A stretch of DNA of 64,000 bases, taken from NCBI GenBank assembly GCA_015179125.1, contig WHVA01000212.1, positions 116,179 to 180,178 on the forward strand, written 5' to 3'. Numbering within the stretch: position 1 is the first letter of the stretch; each line of letters starts with the position of its first letter. The notes under the pieces were generated by a model that was given only the letters and a program-made list of their open reading frames with translations, was not told the DNA's origin and ran no database searches. Positions 23,961-34,258 of this stretch are shown here, in pieces. The DNA is from Gautieria morchelliformis (lineage: Eukaryota > Basidiomycota > Agaricomycetes > Gomphales > Gomphaceae). Made by a program: the position numbers and the translations under genes.

Positions 23961-25394
23961 TCAATCACTATCATCAATGATCTCCCTACTGACAGGCTGA
24001 TGCTTCCCCATCCTACATTTCTTTGAAGCCTTGTTACTCCTATTCCCCTCGCTACTATGGTCACTGTCACTGCCACTGCTACTGGTGTTGGCACTGCGCA
24101 TCTTGCCCCGTGTCTTGCAGTACGGTTTTCTTTTTTTGCCTGCATCGCTCCTTTTCTTTCGTGGTCGAGCGTTGATCTCCCTGGAGGCCTTTTTTTGGGC
24201 TATGGTCTGTTGACGCTCTTCCAACTCGTCAGGCAGCACCTTGCGCCAATGGCAGGTCCCATCCGCCCATGCCTTTAACAATGTATCCAGCTCCTTGGTA
24301 CTCATATGTCCTGGATTGAAATCAACAGAAGGCCACCCCTCAATGGCACATTGTACTTGTCAACGATTGCATGCTTGTATCTTTCCCAGCTCATTTCAAG
24401 GGTTGGATTGCCGGTGATTTCCTCTTGGGTTCATTGAATGTATTAGTGAAATCCCCATTTGTGGGAGGAGCTACTTATGAAGACCACGTCGCACCAGCAT
24501 TCGCACACGCCGTTTGAGCATACAGTGATGCACGTTGTCATTTTTAGCTACCCCTGCAGAATACCATTGTTAGGGCAAATTGTTACTGGCATGGCGCCAT
24601 ACCTTGCAACCCACACATAGCGAATGCCTCATATTTCAAGCAAAGTTCTTCAAACTCCATGCCTAAAACAATCTCTACAAATGCACGGGAAGTGCTGTCA
24701 ATTGAATATATTGGAGGGTTACCATATGCAGGGGAGGTGCGGACAGTCACCGCCATGGATGAGGTATGGCATCGTGCACCGAGTGTCGTGAGCTTTGACA
24801 TGTATCAGCATACTATATTTCTATGAATCCATGTCACTCACCTCCTCCTGCACACGCTGTGTGGTGAGCCTGACATCTTGTGCAAGGGCAGATGGTTGTA
24901 AACGGCTCCCCGTCTTTCTCAGCAAACACCACTCTTCTAAACAGTGGATCATGGCGTCCATGTCCTCTTGTGGTATACTCCTCCAGTTTAACGTGTTCTT
25001 CACCAATGCTTGAAGCTCGTGTAGACATGCCTTTTCACCAGCAGGCAGATCTATATATTCCATTATCCCATCAGGTCTCGCTTAAAGCCAGTAACTCACC
25101 TTCATTGATTTCCAGGGACTGTGCATGAATGAATGCATTCCAAGGATGCACCTTGCGCTTGTGTGATCCATAGCACGACACGCGCTGGATATGCCTCATC
25201 ATCCAGTGCCCTGACTTGTTATGCTTTCTTGCCAAAATACACGCGTTATCTTCTTGCCTGCACCATTCTGCTACTATGTCATCCCATATCAGTTTCTTTC
25301 TGAGCTCGGTCCGTTTGGCAGCAGCGCATCGATCGTGTTGAGGTATGTTCATGCATCGTTTGCGTGCCCTGGAACGTGCAGCCTTCCTGTGCAT
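23961..25394 (-). CDS. Conserved hypothetical protein inside the KDZ element (accessory 1)
   Basis: Minus-strand gene with several introns. Start MHRKAARSRARKRCM at 25394. Exons read ARKHNKSGHWMMRHIQ, KVHPWNAFIHAQSLEINE + DLPAGEKACLHELQ (intron with GTGAGT near 25100), then LTTLGARCHTSSM ... FEELCLKYEAFAMCGLQ + GVAKND, EEITGNPTLEMSWERYKHAI, GWPSVDFNPGH, DTLLKAWADGTCHWRK, and a lysine/serine-rich tail ending REIIDDSD* at 23961. The tryptophan-rich blocks look like a conserved basidiomycete family, but I cannot name a function. One frame break falls in the CCCC run at 24336-24339. The 3' end lies 80 bases from the left inverted repeat. Confidence 0.55.
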
Positions 25395-25893
25395 GCGTTG
25401 CAGGAAGTAGGTCCCTCAGTTGGAAGCAGATGAACAAGCCATGGTGAGTAATAAGTGATAAGTTCCAGTAGACACGTCACTTACATTTACTGTATACTTG
25501 TGTCACGTGACCCACGTTGTGGGGGCATGGCATGTTCAACATGACTTGTTTAACTAGTAAATATTGAGATACTTGACATAATTTGATGGTTGTGTACTTG
25601 TTCCATAGTAGTGGTACTATCTATTGTGTGAGAGTGGTTTTCTATGGTCTGCCATACTCACCCTATATGTGGTTGAGCCGCAAACTAATGCAACGACAAG
25701 CCTCTCAACTCAGCCAATGACAGATACAAAGGAGCACTGGCTCGGTCTCTACCCCCTCTGTCATTGACAGTTGCGACCATCGTATCTCCATCATCCTCCT
25801 CACTAGCCACGGAAAAATTGGTGCTGTTACTGCCTGAGAGGTTACTGCCCACATGAACGTGAACATTAACTTCTCGGTGACGCCTTTGGTGTG
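25395..25893. other. Spacer between accessory genes
   Basis: A minus-strand open frame (ESPMTHQRRHREVNVHVHVG ...) runs through part of it and could be a further low-complexity exon of accessory 2. Otherwise it is AT-rich spacer and the presumed promoter of accessory 1. Confidence 0.3.
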
Positions 25894-26712
25894 TCATAGG
25901 AGATTCTGGCGCTGCAGTGAATTGCACAGCACTGGTGAGCTTTGAGGAGAATAAGACTGGCATGACTGTGCGGACATGGGGTCAGATAGCATATGAGGGG
26001 TGTGAGTGGTGCGAGGGGTGCGAGGAATGCGAGGAGTGTCAGAAATGGGTTCATAGTGGCCCTGGAATGGGGAAGACAGCTGAAAACTGGAGGTTGGAGT
26101 TCTAATGGCCGGGAGAGGGGGCTAGATCACTGTCAGTTAGCAGAGACAAGGCTAGGAAATGGTGACATACGACACGATCAGGGGGGAGCCCAGCACGAGA
26201 AGGAAACTGTTGCTGATACTCCAGAAGCTCCAGGCTTAGAGTGGCACGGAACTTGGCCAGGAGTTCCTGGACTTGAGGCATCCTATGAAATGCCCGAGGC
26301 TCATTCCATTGCATATTCTTGTTCTGGATTAACTCGATGGAGATGCCACCAGCGCCAAGGTCTGACTCTGGAGTGATTTCAAGCGCAACTACAATGGTGT
26401 CTTCATAGCGTTCTTTGTATTTGGCCTGCATAGCAATTAATACACTGATTGTGACACGACCATTGCCAGATTGTGAGTACTTACCAGGGCGAACAGCAGT
26501 TCGGAAGTATACACATGCTGGGGATGTCTGGCCGCCTTGTTTTTGATGTAGGCTGGATGCACCGTCTTACCTGTAGTGGAGAGAAAGTCATGACCATCAT
26601 GGCCCATGGCCATGATGGTCTTGACTAGGTTGTCGGTGACAACAGGGGCTGAGAGAGGCTGTCCTTGACTGTCCTTCGAGTTGAGGATGGCTTGCTGACT
26701 AGGCCCGACCAA
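25894..26712 (-). CDS. Hypothetical protein inside the KDZ element (accessory 2)
   Basis: Two clear exons joined by a GTAAGT...GCAG intron (about 26425-26485). The first has VVTDNLVKTIMAMG, DFLSTTGKTVHPAYIKNK and HPQHVYTSELLFAL; the second AKYKERYEDTIVVALEIT, GGISIELIQNKNMQW and FHRMPQVQELLAKFRATL. A third exon, after an intron ending CATTAG near 26103, is low-complexity (repeated TPRIPRTPRTT-type residues) and stops near 25894. The true N-terminal exon may lie upstream, towards 26800, where MPAYEGSSVADPLYW can be read. No family recognised. It is collinear with accessory 1 and the transposase. Confidence 0.45.
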
Positions 26713-26842
26713 TATAAAGGGTCAGCGACACTGGAACCCTCATAGGCTGGCATCTGAGCGTGGTGGTTGTATCTGTGTGTGATACAGAGGAGGGTATGGG
26801 ATGCCAACGTGAGTGTAGCTTAAAACAAAAGTGTGACCTAAT

Positions 26843-28083
26843 TGTCATGACACATTTATTTCCCATACTCAGGTGCTCTGTTCTCCTATTTCTCACTCCA
26901 CCTTCGTGTTCATTCCAATCGCCCTTGCCATGTTCGGCAACCGATCCTCGCTGTTCGCGCCATTTACCATGGCCACGCCATCGAAGCACGATCGACGTCC
27001 CTGAACTAACTTAGCAGTCATCGCTGGGCCTATCACCTCCTCTGCTCAACCCTCTTTCGATGGTGTTCCTATGATCGGACTGTCATGACTTGTGTATTTC
27101 CTGGACCTTGTTATCCCCATTTCCCCTTTCGCCACTCCTCCCCCTTGTTCGCTCGGCTTTGCCCTCCACTTCAACCACTTCTCCCCTATGTCATTCCCGT
27201 TTGCCCTTCCTTGCATTTCTCCGAACAGCTATTCGCTGCTCGTGCATTTCGCCAGCAGGCACGCCATCAAATACGATCAATACCATTTACCTGGCACGAT
27301 GGTTCATCACTAACCCCATCATCTTCTTAATCCAACCCCTTTGGGTGTTCATATGGCCAAAGTGTGTTCGCAGGAGGTCCCTTCCGTAGGTCGTGCGGGA
27401 TCAACCCAGTAGACGAAGAGTCCGTGCAGGGTAGCATGTATGCGGGTCCCAAGACATGGTTTTGTACATGAATGCCTTTGCCACCTTTACTCTCCGTCGT
27501 TTCATGTTCTCACTCTTCCCTCACTCTATTGTATGTTTATTCCATCTACTTAGTATCATGACTGCGCACCCCTATCCAACCCTGACTTGTGACGGCCTCT
27601 TTCCTATTCGCTGATGCCTTACGAGCATTCAATATAAGTAGTTTGCATTCGCATGTATATTCTCCAGTTCAATTATCATACGTCGTCCATCTTGTGCAAA
27701 CTTGACCTCGCTGTGATCATCGTCTTGAGCCTTCTCTTGGAGATTTCTATCTTCGACCAGCAGAGGACTTAGACATCACTGGTGAGTTCTCATACTTCAT
27801 CTTCGTTACCTTAGCCTTCGAACTATTTTCTGTGCTGTTGGCGAAGGGATTGTCGCTACTTAGACAGCCCTTCCGTGACACCTTGCACGTTGTATCGTCA
27901 AGTGCCACGGGCCATTTTGCTATGACTGTAGATAGGGCGAGCCCCGTTCGGGCAACCCTCCTATCTTGTGAACATTCATTGGTTCACGTATTTGCCGAAC
28001 GGCATACTTATTCGCACAAGTCATTCGGGCATTTGCTGTGTTCACTAATACACGATATTAACGCCTAAAAACCAATCTTGACA
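26843..28083 (+). mobile_element. Solo LTR of gypsy family B (long form)
   Basis: 1241 bp starting TGTCATGACAC and ending CTTGACA, flanked on both sides by the 5-bp target duplication CTAAT (26838-26842 and 28084-28088). No internal element sequence is present, so it is a solo LTR left by LTR-LTR recombination. A second TGTCATGAC start motif lies inside it at 27081, which is where the shorter LTR-B form begins. Proline-rich frames inside it are not genes. Confidence 0.9.
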
Positions 28084-28088
28084 CTAAT

Positions 28089-28290
28089 GTCACACTCAAG
28101 CTGCATGCAACATGCGACTTGCTGTCGGCATTTGCCGACCGTGTTTCTAGCACGCTATGGCATACCAGTAAATGTTATAGCACATGTAGAGACCGAGATG
28201 GAAAGGATGGATAGCGCACAATTAGAGAATGGCGCTTTGTATGACATGTCTTACATAGGGTTTGGCCCCAAAAGACGAAAATTGGATTAA
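28089..28290 (+). other. Short plus-strand open frame ending in a basic tail
   Basis: An open frame across the right flank of the solo LTR reads ARYGIPVNVIAHVETEMERM, then ENGALYDMSYIGFGPKRRKLD* at 28290. The KRRKLD end resembles a nuclear-localisation signal. It could be the last exon of an older plus-strand gene interrupted at 26843 by the LTR, but no upstream exon was identified. Not recognised. Confidence 0.25.
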
Positions 28291-28903
28291 AAGCAAAAAT
28301 AAAAAATAAAAATAAAGTAAATGTTATGAATTGAGCAATTATATACATAAATGCCTGACGTGCAACAGTGCTTATACATAGTGCATGGCAATGAGAATGG
28401 AGGGTTCATATAATGCGGTTATGCCTCAACTCACGGTTATAATACTACCACCATTAGTATACTTGAAGCTTGCTTTCGAAAGGCAGCAGAAACTAGTAAT
28501 ACATGGGAAGATAGAAGGATCAAAACCTATGTCAGGGTGAACAGAATATTTCTGCCAAAATAATTCCAGCGTGCAGGTGGATGGATCAGCGAATTAGGTT
28601 GTCTTTCGAGGGACTGCTAGTATATATGCGTTGCAATAACCTACTCCACTAGCATTATACATTATGCATACAATACAATGAAGCTGTTCCTGGGATATCA
28701 GTATCATCATGAGTATTAGAGGTTATCTCAGGAGGTACACATACAGAAGGTAATGCAGACTTGAGATACTTATTGGTGGTACTTATGTTTGTCTATTGTG
28801 GTGTGCCATCGGTTGATCGACTGCATGTATATGCTCGAACTCATACTGGGATTGGCACTTTCGGTCACCCTTCTGTGGCTTGAAAAGCTAATGTATTCCT
28901 TCC
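28291..28903. other. AT-rich spacer downstream of the KDZ transposase
   Basis: No gene seen. It begins with an A-rich run of AAATAAAAA units at 28285-28320 and contains no clear repeat or RNA gene. Confidence 0.4.
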
Positions 28904-30786
28904 TTACTCATGGTCTTCTATTATATCTAGAGCTGCATCAAGTGCCATACCTGCCTCTTCATCTTCACTATCGGATGGGCTGCCACAATCTGACCCCTCT
29001 GCCGCCACAGCATCCATACGTTCCTCTGAACTTTCACCCTCGACCCACATCGTTCCTTTCACTGTGCCTATTCTAGGTTTGCCTGTGAAGCCAGGCAAAG
29101 ATTCCAATCGATCCAAACGATGACGATGGACATCATTGAGGGCCTGGCGAAATTTGAGCTGCTTCTCCACTTGATGAGCAAGCAAATTGTTTGACTCCTG
29201 CAGCCATTGAAGATGTTTTTGCATGTGGATTCATCATGCATGAATGTACGCAGCCTCCGGGCCTCAACATTCACACGTTCTATCTCCTCCCGGGCTCGTG
29301 TGATCTTGAAAAATGCAGTCGCAGCTTCACGCTCAGCTGCCCAGGTTCATGGTTTCTCTTTGATATGATGCCTGCTATCACAGAGTACATCAAACTGGGC
29401 CAAGAATATGTACTCGAGTACTTTCTTGACATCTAACGCAGGCCGTTTAGGAGATACACAGCTCGCCACATCATTGTAATTTGCCACAGCCATCTGAATA
29501 GCTTGAGACCAGGCCTGAAGAGCCTTTGCTATGTGGGAACACAGTTTTTCCCCTAAAAAATAGGAAGATAAAATCAGGAACTGCAATAATTGACAAACCG
29601 AGACTCACCAGTCCCTGAATGGTTGCGCTTGCTAAGCTCGAACAATCGCACAATTACAAGACCCTCCAGTTTATCCACTGCCAGTTGATATTCACGCATG
29701 GCCACAAGTCACTCAGTAGCCTTCCATTCGGCACCCTCGGGGGTCCAGCGTTCTGTTATCTCAAGCTTGGTTTCTAAATTCTCAACTGCCTCTTGGAGCA
29801 TCAGCAGTGAGTCCAAACCTTTGGTATGAGAGTTTTGCAGCCGTTTTGTCTGTGAGCGATGCTGATCATAAAAGTTGGTCTGGTGGAAGTCTTCAATGGG
29901 GGTAGCCATCCACTGCAGTGAGACCACTGAATGTGCTTGCCTTGAAGGTGATTAGTTCTCATTGAGAGTAAGAGCTTAACACCACTTACTGTGCATCATG
30001 GAGCTTGCGAAGCGTTCGGAGATATTCTGGCCTGAGGACATCAATTTCAGGTTCCTGTTTGAGGCTGGATAGATACTCTTTCTCTTCATTGCGCCATGTA
30101 TCAAACATTGTATCTGAGGGTATCTTCAGCTCTTTCTTGGCGGCTGTGAGCTGTGTCGGGAGCGTGTCAAGGATTTGCAGAGCTTGACGATAATTGTTAT
30201 ACAAGAAAGTGCCTGTCATTGATTCAGCCACCACTCTCATTGAGCACTGAAATACTTACTGAGCTCAGCATACTTATCAGAATTCCAGCACTGAAAATGC
30301 AGCTGGATTGCTTGTTTCTGATGAAAACTTGAGGCATGACCAGTATGCGATGCAACTGCATTAGACTCCGAGAAACAGTGCTCGCACCCTTCAAAATCTT
30401 CAAGCCCACATCCGGGAATGTATAGTGGGTGCCAGTCTAGCTGGCACAGCCGACAGTGTGCGTGCCCATGGAAAGACCCCACATAAAACCGGCATTCTTT
30501 GGCATGAATCCTGGGACCGAGTAGTGAGCTTTGATTGGCAGTAGCAGAAAATCCACAACCAATGTCATATCCTATCATCAACCGTGGACCGCAAAGTTCG
30601 AGAAGCCGGTCCACCATCGCAAGAGGATATTTTGCACTGGGCAGATGACAGTCAGATGAATAAAAGGGTAATCTATTGAAGAACTTACAGTTCTCCACTC
30701 CTCACCATGTCACACATGACCAGCGTCGTTCCATGGTGACAAAGACCCCTGTTTCACGAAAAATGCCCCACATTTTCTTGACCGTG
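28904..30786 (-). pseudogene. KDZ transposase, C-terminal half
   Basis: Minus-strand exons. The first reads KKMWGIFRETG, then CHHGTTLVMCDMVRSGEL; an intron (30640-30690) leads to AKYPLAMVDRLLELCGPRLMIGYDIGC, then RFYVGSFHGHAHCRLCQLDW, HPLYIPGCGLEDFEGCEHCF and SESNAVASHTGHASSFH. These are diagnostic KDZ (Kyakuja-Dileera-Zisupton) transposase motifs, including the acidic residues of its RNase-H-like core. Further exons to 28904 are charged and helical (DTLPTQLTAAKKELKIPSDT, PGFTGKPRIGTVKG) with an acidic end. It is cut at 30786 by the gypsy A LTR. A small frame break lies between RETG and CHHG. Confidence 0.85.
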
Positions 30787-31163
30787 TGTTACGGTACAAT
30801 CCGTCGTAAGGTTGACCGAGGTCGGGGACGAAACCTGAGGCAAGGTCCGAGGTTACGGGGCGAGGTTTGGATGGGGAAGTCGGAGAGGGACTTGGCTTCA
30901 GCTTATGTGCTGCGCCGACCCTACGCACGAGTCCCAACTTCGGAGGCAAACGAATAAGAGGTGAGGTTTGGCTTAAGAGGCGAGGCTTAGAAACTAGCTA
31001 AGGATTGAAGGGATACGATAGTTGATTTTCAGACTGAGGAGTAGGAATGCATACAAGGGGGGTTATATACGAGCGAGGGTACGAGTCAGGGGCGAACATA
31101 TTAGTGGAGGTCAGGGCGAGGTCAGGAGGCTGAGGTCAGGGCGAGGTAATATATGAGTGATGC
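30787..31163 (-). repeat. Gypsy A 3' LTR, distal part
   Basis: On the plus strand it starts TGTTACGG. It contains GACCGAGG/GGGCGAGG-rich blocks shared with copies at 40198, 41279-41701 (inverted) and 52123. It continues at 32615-32799 after the inserted solo LTR. The total LTR length of 562 bp equals that of copy 2. Confidence 0.9.
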
Positions 31164-32609
31164 TGTGTAGGAACCAGCTTTCTAGTTTAAAAACCTCAAA
31201 AAAAGCATTAAAAAGTCTGTAAAAACCTTTTTCCCATCTTAACATCAGCCAATACACGCAGCTTTGATGGGGGACTGTTTTTAGAATATTCCTTGAATTT
31301 TCTTGCATTTTTTCGCCAATTGTCCTGACCTCCTTGGCTCAAAACTGCTTTATTGTGTTTGACAAAGGCTATGAAATCGGCGCTCAATTTCAAACTCCGA
31401 CCGGAGCGATCCTCGAACGCGCTTATTCAGAGCCGCACGTCCTCAAACACCCACAACTCCGACACTTTGGCTCTTTCAATCTCAGCTGGTGAGATTGGGA
31501 ATATCCGGTGCAGCTTACACAAGCCTGTACACTTAAATATAGTTCAAACCCAGCAGACACATGACTTGCCTCATAGCAACCATGGCTGTGTAAGGCTGTG
31601 TGCAAGACTGCCCAATGATATGCAGAGCCAAAACTAGGGTGCATAATCAAGCAATATTATTGGATGCTGAGCCTCCAAGCTTAGTGCCACAACCCCTGAA
31701 ATAGGACCCTTGACATCATAGGGCTGTGCAGGGCTATGCAGGGCTATGCAAGGCTATGCAGGGCTGTGTAAGGCTATGCAGGGCAGTGCAAATCAGGGAA
31801 GGTGATTGGCTATCTATTCTTAATTTCCTTGCACAAACACACCACTATAGTTACGAGGGTGTGTTTTAGCTGCGCAAATATTTACTTATGACATCACTCG
31901 CCTAATAGATAGAAGCTCCCCATTTTACGTAATCCTGTGTAATTTACAATATAAAAGGAGGCCATTCTGACCCCCTAGGAGAATCATTCCAGCAATCCAA
32001 CATCTTCTATCCACGTGACCTCGTGTGACTTGCATCTTACTAAGCTGCTAATCCCAGCTAGGGTTATTCACTTACTTTAGTGTCTAATTCCTTGTTAAGT
32101 AGATACTTTTCTGCTTAGCCACTAGACTAATCCTCCGGGTGTAATTCTACAGAGTGAGTCTGTCAATTGATAGTCTTGCCATTCGCACTCCAATACCTGA
32201 GACGATCTGATCAGTCGATTTTCCTGATTAGAGACTTTCACAAGTCACTTCTAAAACTCGTTCATCCCTCGTTTTATTGCTGTGCGCTGGTAGATTATCA
32301 GGGCAGTCCATTTATAAACTCGCCTGCTAAGTACATTCCTTCATATTTTGGAATACGCTTGGACCCCGATAGTGTCCTTGAACCTACATTCTTTTAGTTT
32401 ATTGTTCAGTGCTGCTAAGAAACGTATTGCCTTCCATCCGTATTAACTTGGACTAGTTTTTACGTGGATTGCAACCAAGGTACAAATATTAAATTATTTC
32501 CAGAGTTGTGCTGCAGCATTGTTTAATATTCTTTGAGTCTTGTAAACGACATGTTCTGATAGATTGAAGTGTTAGCAATAACACCAAAGTCTTGAAGGGT
32601 TCCAAAACA
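31164..32609 (+). mobile_element. Solo LTR, family D
   Basis: A 1446-bp insertion starting TGTGTAGG and ending AAAACA, flanked by GATGC on both sides (31159-31163 and 32610-32614), a 5-bp target duplication. It holds a 10-bp tandem array (GGGCTATGCA theme, seven units, about 31722-31795) and a TATAAAAGG motif near 31950. No coding region is present. Confidence 0.85.
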
Positions 32610-32614
32610 GATGC

Positions 32615-32799
32615 GTGATGGAGCGGAATCAGTAACTAAGGGAATACGGGCATGGGATCAAGGTCGGATATGAGCTCAAGCTCGGGCTCGGGCTCGGGCA
32701 CAGATAAGGATCATATGTACTCGGGCATGAATATCACAAGGCTCGGGCTCGGAAGAAGGTTTTACCGGTAAGTAACCGGCCAAAGGCCGGGTCCTTACA
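32615..32799 (-). repeat. Gypsy A 3' LTR, proximal part
   Basis: Ends CCTTACA on the plus strand, so the LTR starts TGTAAGG on the element strand. It is followed at once by the pyrimidine side of the polypurine tract. It contains an inverted CCGGCCAAAGGCCGG palindrome near 32777-32791. Confidence 0.9.
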
Positions 32800-32971
32800 G
32801 TATCCCCTCTTTATGGCCGAGACCCTCAAGGCCGTAATATGAACAAGGTTCGCCTATCCTCGAATCTAGATCCCGGCCCGATGTTCAGTAGCCAGAAAGG
32901 CGAAGCTTAAATCGTAGCCGAGGTTAGATAAAAGGGTGGGTAGGAGGCAGCGAACCCAAGTGCCAACGAAT

Positions 32972-34147
32972 ATGGTGCACCCGCAACCCCTCTTCAACTC
33001 AGCCGTCGACGAGAACAGCGTGAACAACGCGTTTGACCAGACATTGCTGTCTGAGGAGAACGGAGCCTCGGGCGAGGTTATGCCCGAGGATCGACCTGAC
33101 GTTGGCACATTGCCAATTGATAAGACGGGGGCCATCGACATGCGGCAGCCGTGGCAGGAAGGGCCGAATGGCAAAAAGGTGAGTCGTTGAGTAGTATCGT
33201 CTTTTGCTGTTCGCTGACTTGAGTAGTACAAGCGAATGCTCTTCGCTTACCACCCGACCGACTTGACCCTATACGGGTACAAGCTCGCTGACGGGGGTCC
33301 TCGAGCGTGGCAGCTCGGGGTGAAGCCCGAGGCGAGGTGCGCGCGCTGCAAAGAGCGCGACTACACGTGCCTTCGCCAGGTGAGCCTTGACTTCGGCGTC
33401 GCTGACGGGGGCGCATGCGTGTGGTGCCGGACGCGGTCCCTAGGCTGTAGTATAGCCCTAGGTCGTCGCAGCAAGCCGAACCCTGGAAAGGGCCAGGTTA
33501 GCGCCGCGGGCAAGAAGCGGGTGAGGAGTGAGAACAGCGAGGACGGACTGAGGCCGAGGAAAGAGGCCAAAGTTCGGGACGAGGTTGAGGAGGACGACGA
33601 CTCAAGCGACTGGGTCGAGCGGAACTTGGACGCGAGGGTAGAGCAGATGGAAGCGAGGATGAGCGAGGAGAAGGGTAAGGAGACTGGGGGAGCGAGGCAG
33701 AGTGAGGGGAGAGAGGTTGGGGAAGCGGGGCAGAGTGAGGGGAAGGAAACTGAGGTAGAGGAAGCCGAGGTGGAAGAAACCGAGGTGGAAGGTCGGAGGG
33801 CGAAGAAGGATAAGAAGACGAAGAGGTCGGAGCGAAGTGCATAGATGAGGGAGTTGATAGCAGCGGTGAGGGATGTGGGACAGAAGGTGGGCGAGGTTGG
33901 GGAGAGGGTGTGCGAGTTATTGGGGGAGTTTAGAGCGGCGAATGACAGGATGAACAGGGCGGACATAGAGTTCATGAGGATGAGGAGGCGGAGGAACCAG
34001 TTGAGACGTCTGCAGGACACGAGAGATTTGGCGGAGTATGGGGGATATGGGGGTCTAGTGGAGCAAAGTAGTCGTAGTAGTAATGGGGAGGAGTCGGGAG
34101 AAGGTAGCGAGGAGAGCGAGGGAGATGATATGAGGATGTTCAAGTAA
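32972..34147 (+). CDS. Opposite-strand gene of gypsy A (copy 1): cysteine-cluster, coiled-coil protein
   Basis: Lies between pol and the 3' LTR but on the opposite strand. Exon 1 (32972-33178) reads MVHPQPLFNSAVDENS; a GTGAGT...CAAG intron leads to exon 2 from 33233 (RMLFAYHPTDLTLYGYKLAD). Exon 2 carries two half-sites, CARCKERDYTC and CVWCRTRSLGC (CX2CX6C each, 15 residues apart), which resembles the fungal Zn2Cys6 binuclear cluster with a long linker. A KR-rich region, an acidic region (EEDDDSSDWVERNL), glutamate repeats and a coiled coil (REFRAAND-like heptads, MRMRRRRNQLRRL) follow, ending DMRMFK*. One in-frame TAG at 33842 interrupts it; copy 2 has GAG there. Function unknown; DNA or RNA binding is a guess. 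Confidence 0.7.
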
Positions 34148-34258
34148 TTTACTAAGGGAATAATGGAATTTCTTGGATTTTATTGATTTTTGTTGTTCGG
34201 TTGTGGGGGGATTTTGTTATCTAACTACTGGGTTCATGGGGGTTAAACAAGGAAACGG

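Noticed and set aside
23961-26712. TET/JBP dioxygenase as the KDZ cargo
   Set aside because: Expected from published KDZ associations, but no HxD...H iron site could be found in either accessory protein.
27085-27389. Overlapping plus-strand frames of 73-99 codons
   Set aside because: They lie entirely inside LTR-B, recur wherever the LTR recurs, and have low-complexity composition.
33361-34143. Long minus-strand serine/leucine/proline-rich frame
   Set aside because: It is the shadow of the plus-strand antisense gene; the composition comes from GAG/GCG-rich codons and it lacks splice and motif support.
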